Notes under the pieces: model-generated
What the model was told of the DNA's origin: nothing
The model's input: the letters and a program-made list of their open reading frames with translations, nothing else
The model's database searches: none
NCBI GenBank assembly: GCA_036555125.1
Contig: DATBLY010000134.1
Coordinates: forward strand, 1-19,117
Reading direction: 5' to 3'
Source of the DNA: DATBLY01 sp036555125
Lineage (GTDB): Bacteria > Actinomycetota > UBA4738 > HRBIN12
Length of the DNA stretch: 19,117 bases
Made by a program: the position numbers and the translations under genes
Shown here: piece by piece, positions 12,992 to 19,117 of the stretch
Layout of the letters: every line of letters begins with the position of its first letter
How positions within the stretch are numbered: the first letter of the stretch is position 1

Positions 12992-14098
12992 CTAGTCCGA
13001 GTCAGACTCCCGGGCCGTCACGGGAACGCGCTGCACCAGGTTGTTCGCCAGGCCGTGGTGGTTCCAGGGCTCGTCGAGCGGCTGCGCGCGGCCCCGGTCG
13101 TCCGTCGCTCGAACCACCAGCTCGTGCTCGCCGGGCTCCGCTTCCCAGGTCCACGACCATCGGCGCCAGGCGAACGGACCCGCCGGTCCGTCGAGCGCCG
13201 CCTCGGACCACGTCCGGCCCCCGTCGGCGCTGACGTCCACGCTCGCGATCGCACCCGAGCCCGACCACGCCCGGCCCTCGAGGACGACCGGTCCGGCGTC
13301 GACCGTCCGCGTGCGGGCGAAGAAGTCGGGGAACCCGGGCGGGATCATCAGGGCGCGCGGCTCCATCCGCGTCACGGGCACGCCCTCGTCCTCCTCCCGC
13401 TGGCGAAGGCGGTACGCCCACTGCTGGAACCCTTCGAACGGCTCGGCCACCGCCTCGATCCGGGTGAGCCATTTCACGCTGGTCATCCCGTACCAGCCGG
13501 GGACGAGCAACCGGACCGGGAACCCGTGCTGGGGCGGCAGCGGCTGGCCGTTCACCGCGTAGGCCAGCAACACCTCGTCCCGGAGCGCGTCCGCGACCGG
13601 CAGGCTGCGCTGGTAGTCGTGCTCGACGCCGCCCTGGGTCCCGTGATCCGCGCCCGTGAACACCAGCTCGACCGCGTCGTCGCGCAGCCCGGCCTCCCGA
13701 AGGATCGGGGCGAGCGGGGTCCCCGTCCACTCGGCCGTGCCCACCGCCTCGGCGAGCCACGGCTGGCTGAGCGGGCGCGGGTGCAGGCGCGCCCGGCCGT
13801 TGCCGGCGCACTCCATCGTGACCACGTGCGTGACGGCCGGGCGCGCCCGGAGGTCGTCGACGGAGAGCGAGACCGGTCGCTCGACGAGGCCGTCCACGGC
13901 GATCGTCCAGGCGACCCCGTCCGCGGGCGGGATGTCGAAGTGGATGAGGAGGTAGTGCATCCCGATCGGCGTGACGTCGTACCGGAGCCCCTCGAGCGGC
14001 ATCCCGTGGTTGCGCGCCGCGAGCTGCAGCTCCTCGAGCGTGATCGCGTCGTCGGCCGCGATCGCGGCGGAGGGCTGCGGATCGAGCATCTCGGTCAT
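12992..14098 (-). CDS. Sulfite oxidase-family molybdopterin oxidoreductase, no export signal
   Basis: 368-residue enzyme of the sulfite oxidase fold. The Oxidored_molyb domain (about 45-245) has the molybdenum-binding Cys97 in MECAGNGR and typical family segments such as GVEHDYQRSLP and LVPGWYGMTSVKW. The C-terminal Mo-co dimerisation domain (about 265-365) contains SADGGRTWSEA and ends in the usual NHHGLANN. No Tat or Sec signal and no heme domain are visible, so it should be cytoplasmic and use a separate electron acceptor. Sulfite oxidation is the family activity; the true substrate is not shown. The ATG at 14098 is supported by AGGAG six bases upstream. It is the third gene of the uvrB operon, 15 bases after the amidohydrolase stop. 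Confidence 0.92.
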   Translation of the reverse strand: MTEMLDPQPSAAIAADDAITLEELQLAARNHGMPLEGLRYDVTPIGMHYLLIHFDIPPADGVAWTIAVDGLVERPVSLSVDDLRARPAVTHVVTMECAGNGRARLHPRPLSQPWLAEAVGTAEWTGTPLAPILREAGLRDDAVELVFTGADHGTQGGVEHDYQRSLPVADALRDEVLLAYAVNGQPLPPQHGFPVRLLVPGWYGMTSVKWLTRIEAVAEPFEGFQQWAYRLRQREEDEGVPVTRMEPRALMIPPGFPDFFARTRTVDAGPVVLEGRAWSGSGAIASVDVSADGGRTWSEAALDGPAGPFAWRRWSWTWEAEPGEHELVVRATDDRGRAQPLDEPWNHHGLANNLVQRVPVTARESDSD

Positions 14099-14104
14099 CG
14101 GGTA

Positions 14105-14112
14105 CTCCTCTC
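14105..14112 (-). promoter_or_regulatory. Shine-Dalgarno of the molybdoenzyme gene
   Basis: GAGAGGAG on the minus strand, six bases before the ATG at 14098. It lies inside the 15-base gap after the amidohydrolase stop, so translation starts independently on a shared transcript. Confidence 0.75.
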
Positions 14113-14113
14113 T

Positions 14114-15136
14114 TCAGCGGGTGGTGACCACGCGTCCGGCCCGCACCACCAGGATCAGGTCATCGAAGGCCGCGAGATCCCGCATCGGGTCCGCGCCCAG
14201 CGCGATCAGGTCGGCGGGCGCATCGGGGTCCAGCGGAGCCCGGATCATCGCGCCGAGGACTTCCTCGTTCGTCATCCCGGCCCCGGCCAGGAGCTCCGCC
14301 TCGCGCGCGTCGATGCCCGGCGGGATGCCGCCGTTCCCGAGGTCGGTGCCGTAGGTGACCTCGCCGCCGGCGGCTCGGAACCGGCGCAGGTTGTCCGTCG
14401 CGACGTCGAGCGACGACCCCGGGCCGTGGATGTGCAGCGTCGAGACGATCCGCATCCTGGCCGCGGCCGTCTCGACCACGGCATCGGGGAGCCGCTCGGT
14501 CCACGGGGCGTGCGCCAGCTCGTCCACCCCGGCGCCGAGCGCGCGCTCCACCTGACCCCTGCCCTGCGCGTGCGCGGTGACGGGCAGCTCGCGGCGGTGG
14601 GCCTCGTCGCAGATCGCCGCGAGCTCCCCGTCGGTCGGCGTCGGCCCCGCCTCTGCGTTCAGCGAGACCTTGATCGCCGTCGCGCCGCGCGTGGCGAGCT
14701 CGGCCACGGTCGCCGTGGCGTCCTCGGGCCCGGTCAGCTCGCGGCCCGTCCCCGCGGGACCCCAGCCCGCCCGCGTCGGGTACCCGCCGTGCCCGGTGAG
14801 CATCGGACCGGCCGCCCGCACGAGGGGACCGTTGAACGTCGGCAGCTCGGAGGCGTCGGCCAGCTCGAAGATCGGATCGGCCGGCCAGGCCAGGTCGCGC
14901 ACGGCCGTCACGCCGCGCCGCAGCACGGCCACGGGATCGGACAGCTCGATGTGGACGTGGCGGTCCGCGACCGCGGGCATCAGGAAGCCGTCGACGTCGA
15001 GCTCCTCGTCGGCGGCGCCGACGGGCGTCGCGGGGCCTGCGTAGGTCACGACCCCGTCCTCGCACACCACCTGTGCGTCGTGGACCAGCCGGCCGGGTCC
15101 GAGCCAGGCGGCGGCCGCCCGGATCGAGACGATCAC
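14114..15136 (-). CDS. Amidohydrolase-superfamily metal-dependent hydrolase
   Basis: 340-residue TIM-barrel metallo-hydrolase of the imidazolonepropionase-like branch. A small N-terminal beta-sandwich part (1-50, with VVCEDGVVTYAGP) precedes the barrel. Metal ligands visible are His60 and His62 (DRHVHIEL), Lys156 (AIKVSLN, possibly carboxylated), His189 (TAHAQG), His209 (ELAHAPW) and Asp265 (TYGTDLGN). The sandwich closes with the C-terminal strand LILVVRAGRVV. The set is complete, so an active enzyme is expected, cleaving an amide, lactam or related bond; the substrate is unknown. The GTG start shares four bases with the uvrB stop (GTGA), so it is translationally coupled to uvrB and presumably made whenever uvrB is induced. 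Confidence 0.9.
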   Translation of the reverse strand: MIVSIRAAAAWLGPGRLVHDAQVVCEDGVVTYAGPATPVGAADEELDVDGFLMPAVADRHVHIELSDPVAVLRRGVTAVRDLAWPADPIFELADASELPTFNGPLVRAAGPMLTGHGGYPTRAGWGPAGTGRELTGPEDATATVAELATRGATAIKVSLNAEAGPTPTDGELAAICDEAHRRELPVTAHAQGRGQVERALGAGVDELAHAPWTERLPDAVVETAAARMRIVSTLHIHGPGSSLDVATDNLRRFRAAGGEVTYGTDLGNGGIPPGIDAREAELLAGAGMTNEEVLGAMIRAPLDPDAPADLIALGADPMRDLAAFDDLILVVRAGRVVTTR

Positions 15137-17151
15137 GCGACGACCCCGGCGCTGCGGAGCGCCTTCAGCTCCTTCCGGAGGTCGACCACCTCGTCCCGCA
15201 GGCGCGCCGCGTACTCGAACCGGAGCTCCTTCGCCGCCTGGTGCATCTCCTCCTCCAGGCTCTGGATCAGGCGCTCGAGCTCTTCCTGCGGCATCTCGGG
15301 GTGGGTGGCCTTGCGGCGGCGCTCCTTCTTCGGCGTCGGCGCGTGCTTCGGGTCGTCGGCGAGCGCGAGCAGGATGTCGGTGACCCGCTTGCGCACGGTC
15401 TGCGGGTCGATCCCGTGCTCGACGTTGTATGCCTCCTGGATCTTGCGGCGGCGCTGCGTCTCGCTGATCGCGTGCTTCATCGAGTCGGTGATCTGGTCCG
15501 CGTACATCAGCACCGTGCCGTCGACGTTGCGCGCCGCGCGGCCGATCGTCTGGATCAGCGACGTCTCGGAGCGCAGGAACCCCTCCTTGTCGGCGTCGAG
15601 GATCGCCACGAGCGACACCTCCGGGAGGTCCAGGCCCTCACGGAGCAGGTTGATCCCCACCAGCACGTCGAACTCCCCCAGCCGGAGGTCCCGGACGATC
15701 TCGATCCGTTGCAGGGTGTCGACCTCGGAGTGCAGGTAGCGCACGCGGATCCCCATCTCGACGAGGTAGTCCGTGAGGTCCTCCGCCATCTTCTTCGTGA
15801 GCGTGGTGACCAGGATCCGCTGGTCGTTCTCGGCGCGTCGGCGGATCTCCTCGATCAGGTCGTCGACCTGGCCCTTCGTGGGGCGGATCTGGACCTCGGG
15901 GTCGATCAGGCCGGTGGGGCGCACGATCTGCTCGACGACACGCGTCGATACGCGCAGCTCGTACGGGCCGGGCGTCGCGGACATGAACGCCACCTGATCG
16001 ACGCGCTCGACGAACTCGTCGAACCGTAGGGGCCGGTTGTCGATCGCGCTGGGGAGCCGGAACCCGAACTCGACGAGGGTGCTCTTGCGCGAGAGGTCGC
16101 CCTCGTACATCCCGTGGAGCTGGGGCACGGTCACGTGGGACTCGTCGATCACGACGAGGTAGTCGTCGGGGAAGTAGTCCAGCAGCGTGTACGGCGCCGT
16201 GCCGGCGGCCCGGCCGTCGATGTGCCGCGAGTAGTTCTCGATCCCGGAGCAGAAGCCGACCTCGCGGAGCATCTCGAGGTCGTACGTGGTGCGCATCCGC
16301 AGCCGCTCGGCCTCGAGGAGCTTGCCCTGATCCTGCAGCTCGGCCAGGCGCTGCTGGAGCTCCTCCTCGATCGTGACGACGGCTCGCTGCATCCGCTCGT
16401 CGCTCGCCACGTAGTGCGACGCCGGGTAGATCATCGTCTCGGCCACCTGATCGAGCAGCTCGCCGGTGAGCGGATCGAACCGGGTGATCCGCTCGATCGT
16501 GTCCCCCCACCATTCGATCCGGTACCCGACCTGCTCGTACGTGGGGAAGACCTCGAGCGTGTCGCCCTGGACGCGGATCGTGCCGCGCGCCCGGCTCATC
16601 TGGTTGCGCTGGTACTGGATGTCGATCAGCCGCTGGATCGCGAAGTCGAGAGGGATATCCACGCCGACGATGGGGCGGAGCAGCTGCCCCTCGTACTGCT
16701 CGGGCGAACCGAGCCCGTAGATGCAGGACACGCTGGCCACGACCAGGACGTCGCGCCGGGTGAGCAACGATGCCGTGGCCGAATGCCGGAGCCGTTCGAT
16801 CTCGTCGTTGATCGAGCTGTCCTTCTCGATGTAGGTATCGGTCTGCGGGATGTACGCCTCGGGTTGGTAGTAGTCGTAGTAGCTCACGAAGTACTCGACG
16901 GCGTTCTCCGGGAAGACCTCGCGGAACTCGTTCGCGAGCTGGGCCGCGAGCGACTTGTTCGGCGCGATCACGAGCGTCGGCCGCTGCAGCCGCTCCACCG
17001 CGTGGGCGATCGTGAACGTCTTGCCGGTCCCGGTCGCGCCGAGCAGCGTGACGTACGGCTCGCCGGCCGCCAGGCCCTCGGTCAACCGGTCGATCGCCGC
17101 CGGCTGGTCGCCGGCGGGCCGGAACTCCGACACGATCTTGAAGGGGGGCAT
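15133..17151 (-). CDS. uvrB: Excinuclease ABC subunit B
   Basis: Helicase-like damage-verification subunit that receives DNA from UvrA and recruits UvrC; 672 residues. Walker A GATGTGKT is at 38-45, followed by the beta-hairpin that clamps the strand (YYDYYQPEAYIPQTDTYIEK, 91-110), the DESH motif II, the helicase C-terminal half with QTIGRAARN, and the C-terminal UVR domain (RFEYAARLRDEVVDLRKELK) that binds UvrC. An ATG nine bases further upstream (17160) would add three residues, but it lies inside the TAGGAT box. The ATG at 17151 is preferred: it follows that box by seven bases and matches the conserved N-terminus (MPPFKIVSEFRPAGDQP). It heads an operon with the amidohydrolase and molybdoenzyme. 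Confidence 0.97.
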   Translation of the reverse strand: MPPFKIVSEFRPAGDQPAAIDRLTEGLAAGEPYVTLLGATGTGKTFTIAHAVERLQRPTLVIAPNKSLAAQLANEFREVFPENAVEYFVSYYDYYQPEAYIPQTDTYIEKDSSINDEIERLRHSATASLLTRRDVLVVASVSCIYGLGSPEQYEGQLLRPIVGVDIPLDFAIQRLIDIQYQRNQMSRARGTIRVQGDTLEVFPTYEQVGYRIEWWGDTIERITRFDPLTGELLDQVAETMIYPASHYVASDERMQRAVVTIEEELQQRLAELQDQGKLLEAERLRMRTTYDLEMLREVGFCSGIENYSRHIDGRAAGTAPYTLLDYFPDDYLVVIDESHVTVPQLHGMYEGDLSRKSTLVEFGFRLPSAIDNRPLRFDEFVERVDQVAFMSATPGPYELRVSTRVVEQIVRPTGLIDPEVQIRPTKGQVDDLIEEIRRRAENDQRILVTTLTKKMAEDLTDYLVEMGIRVRYLHSEVDTLQRIEIVRDLRLGEFDVLVGINLLREGLDLPEVSLVAILDADKEGFLRSETSLIQTIGRAARNVDGTVLMYADQITDSMKHAISETQRRRKIQEAYNVEHGIDPQTVRKRVTDILLALADDPKHAPTPKKERRRKATHPEMPQEELERLIQSLEEEMHQAAKELRFEYAARLRDEVVDLRKELKALRSAGVVA

Positions 17152-17158
17152 CCCCCTC

Positions 17159-17181
17159 ATCCTAGGGGGCCCGGCCGACAG
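17159..17181 (-). promoter_or_regulatory. uvrB promoter with RecA-NDp/PafBC-like motif
   Basis: Minus strand: CTGTCGGCC (17181-17173), eight bases, then TAGGAT (17164-17159), then seven bases to the ATG at 17151. It matches 6 of 9 positions of TTGTCRGTG, with TGTCRG intact and exact spacing. The purine run between the box and the start is too close to the ATG to be a good Shine-Dalgarno, so a leaderless transcript is likely. Confidence 0.55.
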
Positions 17182-17217
17182 CGGCGCCGGCGCGCCGAGG
17201 CCCGTCGGGACCCCGAT

Positions 17218-18414
17218 TCACGAGCAGCGTTCGAGCATCAACGGGAGGACGCGCAGGCCCGTCGCGTTGAACCGGTACCCGACCGCCCACTGGTGCGCCG
17301 CGACGCCGTCGATCGCCGCAAGCCCGTTGTCGCTCGCCCCCACGTGCTGCGTCGGCGCGACCGTCCAGGCCGACCCGTTCCAGCGCTGGATCTGCGTGGC
17401 GAGCCGCTGCTCCGCGACGTCGAGCCAGGACCCGGCGGCCCAGGCCTCGAACGACCCGACGGCGACGACGTCCGACAGCCCACCGTTCCCGCTCGGGTTC
17501 GACGTGGGCTCGACCGCCCAGGCCGATCCGTCCCAGCGTTCGGCCAGACCCTTGAGGCCGCGGCTCCCGACGGCCACGACCTCGTCCGTCGCCACCGCGG
17601 ACACGCCCGACAGATCAACGTCCCGTGCCGAGACGCCCGGATCGATGCTCGGCACGCGCCGCCAGGATGCCCCGTCCCAGTGCACCGTGAGCGTCCGGCT
17701 CACGAACGCCTTCGTCCGCCAAGCGCCGACGGCCCAGACGTCGTCCGCCGAGACCGCGGCGGCATCGGCCAGGCCGTTGGGCCACGGTCCCTTGTTCGGA
17801 CTCGACACGACGGACCACGACGTCCCGTCCCAATGCAGGATCAGCGTGCGCTCGGGCCCGCCCTGCCCGGACGTGCTGCCGACCGCCCAGACGTCGTCGG
17901 CCGCGATCGCGACGACGCCGCTCAGGACGCCCGTCCTCGGGTTCCCGGCGTTGGGCGTCGCCACGGTGCTCCAGGTCGAGCCGTCCCAATGCGACGCGAA
18001 GGTGCGGGAGAGGTTGTTCGGGATCGTCTTCGTGCCGACGGCCCATACGTCGTTCGGTGCGGAGCCCGTGACCGCCAACAGGGCGGTCCCCTGCGACGTG
18101 CCCGGGTACGGGACCGTGACGTCGGTCCACGCGGATCCGTCCCAGCGGAGGGCGTACGGGACGCTCGTCCGGACGTCGGTGTCGAAGCGGCTGCCTACCG
18201 CCCAGGCGGCGGAGGTCGAGAGCGCATCCACCCCGAACAGCTCGCCGGTCCCGGGACCGAGCGGTGGCAGCGCGGCCCGTGTGAACGAGGACGGTCCGCA
18301 CGCGGCGCGCGTCCGGCCGCCGTCCCGGCGCGCCCCGGCGACGACCGGCGTCAGCACGAGCGCGGCGGTCGTCGCCAGCGCCACCGTCGACGTCACGATC
18401 GCGGCGCGTCGCAC
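17218..18414 (-). CDS. Secreted seven-repeat beta-propeller protein of unknown function
   Basis: Not recognised as a named gene. It has 398 residues with a signal peptide (about 1-28, ending VVAGA) and no lipobox, so it is probably released outside the cell. The body is seven repeats of 44-54 residues with the pattern DDVWAVG, then HWDGSxW; the WAVG positions are 71, 124, 176, 227, 281 (VAVG), 325 (WAAG) and 376. This fits a seven-bladed propeller. The last repeat lacks the HWDG strand, while residues 43-57 just after the signal resemble the strand that follows it, as in ring closure of known propellers. The only two cysteines, Cys39 and Cys397, sit at the two ends. The GTG start is set by GAGGAGG five bases upstream. 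It is coupled to the preceding ABC ATPase gene. No enzymatic motif is visible. Confidence 0.88.
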   Translation of the reverse strand: MRRAAIVTSTVALATTAALVLTPVVAGARRDGGRTRAACGPSSFTRAALPPLGPGTGELFGVDALSTSAAWAVGSRFDTDVRTSVPYALRWDGSAWTDVTVPYPGTSQGTALLAVTGSAPNDVWAVGTKTIPNNLSRTFASHWDGSTWSTVATPNAGNPRTGVLSGVVAIAADDVWAVGSTSGQGGPERTLILHWDGTSWSVVSSPNKGPWPNGLADAAAVSADDVWAVGAWRTKAFVSRTLTVHWDGASWRRVPSIDPGVSARDVDLSGVSAVATDEVVAVGSRGLKGLAERWDGSAWAVEPTSNPSGNGGLSDVVAVGSFEAWAAGSWLDVAEQRLATQIQRWNGSAWTVAPTQHVGASDNGLAAIDGVAAHQWAVGYRFNATGLRVLPLMLERCS

Positions 18415-18419
18415 CGCCC

Positions 18420-18426
18420 CCTCCTC
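18420..18426 (-). promoter_or_regulatory. Shine-Dalgarno of the propeller gene
   Basis: GAGGAGG on the minus strand, five bases before the GTG at 18414. It overlaps the TGA stop of the ABC ATPase gene (TGAGGAGG), so ribosomes finishing the ATPase end on the binding site of the propeller gene. Confidence 0.8.
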
Positions 18427-19117
18427 ACATCCGTCCCGCGGCGATGATCCGCTGCAGGAACCGCTCCGTCCGCTCGTGCTGCGGTTCGCGGAAGATCCGC
18501 TCCGGCGGCCCCTCTTCCAGGATGACCCCGTCGTCCAGGAAGCACACGCGGCTCGCGATGTCGCGGGCGAACCCCATCTCGTGCGTCGCGATCAGCATCG
18601 TCATGCCGCCCGCGGCCAGCTCCCGGATCACGTCGAGCACCTCGGCCACCAGCTCCGGGTCGAGCGCGCTCGTGACCTCGTCCAGCAACATGATGTCCGG
18701 CCGCATCGCGAGCGCGCGCACGATCGCGACGCGCTGCTGCTGTCCGCCGGACAACCGGTCCGGGTACTCGTCGGCCTTGTCGGCCAGGCCGAACCGGCCG
18801 AGGAGCTCCGTGGACCGCTCTCCCGCCTCCGCGTCCGACAGACCGAGCACCCGGCTCGGCGCGAGCGTGACGTTGCGGCGAACGGTCATGTGGGGGAACA
18901 GGTTGAACGACTGGAACACGATCCCGATCCGCCGTCGGATCCGGTTCACGTCGACCCCGGGCGCCGTGATCTCCTCCCCCTCGATCACGATCCGCCCCGC
19001 GTCGATCGGCTCCAGGAGGTTGACGCAGCGGAGCAGCGTCGACTTGCCGGAGCCGGACGTCCCGATGAGGCAGACGACCTCGTGCTCGGCGACGCTGAGG
19101 TCGACGCCGCGCAGCAC
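18425..19117 (-). CDS. Polar amino acid ABC transporter, ATP-binding subunit (N-terminus outside window)
   Basis: ATPase of an amino-acid importer of the polar amino acid (GlnQ/HisP-like) family, acting on the cytoplasmic face with two permease copies and a binding protein not seen here. 230 residues are in view. Motifs in order: Walker A GTSGSGKST, Q-loop VFQSFNLFPHMTV, signature LSGGQQQRVAIVRAL, Walker B IMLLDEVTSALDP (Val where Pro is usual), and the switch His in IATHEMGFA. The sequence opens with VLRGVDLSV, which in the family is preceded by about 15-20 residues holding the first strand and the A-loop aromatic. The GTG at the window edge is therefore probably not the true start. The propeller gene follows after ten bases. 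The transported amino acid cannot be told from the sequence. Confidence 0.93.
   Translation of the reverse strand: MLRGVDLSVAEHEVVCLIGTSGSGKSTLLRCVNLLEPIDAGRIVIEGEEITAPGVDVNRIRRRIGIVFQSFNLFPHMTVRRNVTLAPSRVLGLSDAEAGERSTELLGRFGLADKADEYPDRLSGGQQQRVAIVRALAMRPDIMLLDEVTSALDPELVAEVLDVIRELAAGGMTMLIATHEMGFARDIASRVCFLDDGVILEEGPPERIFREPQHERTERFLQRIIAAGRM

Noticed and set aside
12999..13009. Palindrome GAGTCTGACTC near the convergent gene ends as a bidirectional terminator
   Set aside because: It leaves a one-base centre, has no T-tract and lies in the last codons of the molybdoenzyme gene, where a Ser/Asp-rich tail explains it.
1..19117. Search for CRISPR arrays, tRNA or rRNA genes, insertion sequences, phage or defence genes
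   Set aside because: None seen by reading both strands; intergenic gaps are all about 115 bases or shorter and hold only promoters and ribosome binding sites.

Overview
The window is a high-GC, gene-dense bacterial chromosome segment, almost certainly from an actinomycetote (Actinomycetota) and probably a deep-branching or poorly sampled lineage. The grounds are gene content and order (uvrB, uvrA, uvrC, rapZ and gap in one neighbourhood), frequent GTG starts, -10 boxes of the TANNNT type directly in front of start codons without a Shine-Dalgarno sequence, and long open antisense frames caused by GC-rich third codon positions. No tRNA, rRNA, CRISPR array, insertion sequence or phage gene was seen. 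No gene-free stretch exceeds about 115 bases.

Layout. Minus strand, 1-8389: gap (glyceraldehyde-3-phosphate dehydrogenase, 3' end outside the window), rapZ, uvrC, a secreted lipoprotein with a propeller-like region, a cupredoxin domain and a Gly/Ala/Thr tail, then uvrA. Plus strand, 8478-12975: a short MgtE-type transporter with CBS domains, an S9 prolyl-oligopeptidase-family peptidase, a small acidic protein of unknown function, and a kynureninase-like PLP enzyme coupled to it. Minus strand, 12992-19117: a sulfite-oxidase-fold molybdoenzyme, an amidohydrolase, uvrB, a secreted seven-repeat beta-propeller, and the ATPase of a polar-amino-acid ABC importer (N-terminus outside the window).

How the genes work together. 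The core is nucleotide excision repair: UvrA and UvrB find the lesion and UvrC makes both incisions. All three genes lie within about 15.4 kb, interleaved with unrelated genes. Their promoters share a feature not found at the window's other promoters: GTCR sits at a fixed distance before the -10 box and fits the RecA-NDp/PafBC motif of mycobacteria (TTGTCRGTG-N8-TANNNT). No LexA box was found. The likely picture is a LexA-independent DNA-damage regulon in this organism. uvrB also drives an amidohydrolase and a molybdoenzyme through a GTGA overlap and a 15-base gap.

Other points of interest are the absence of yvcK and whiA between rapZ and gap, where they usually lie in actinobacteria; a series of apparently leaderless promoters; and two unusual cell-surface or secreted propeller proteins.
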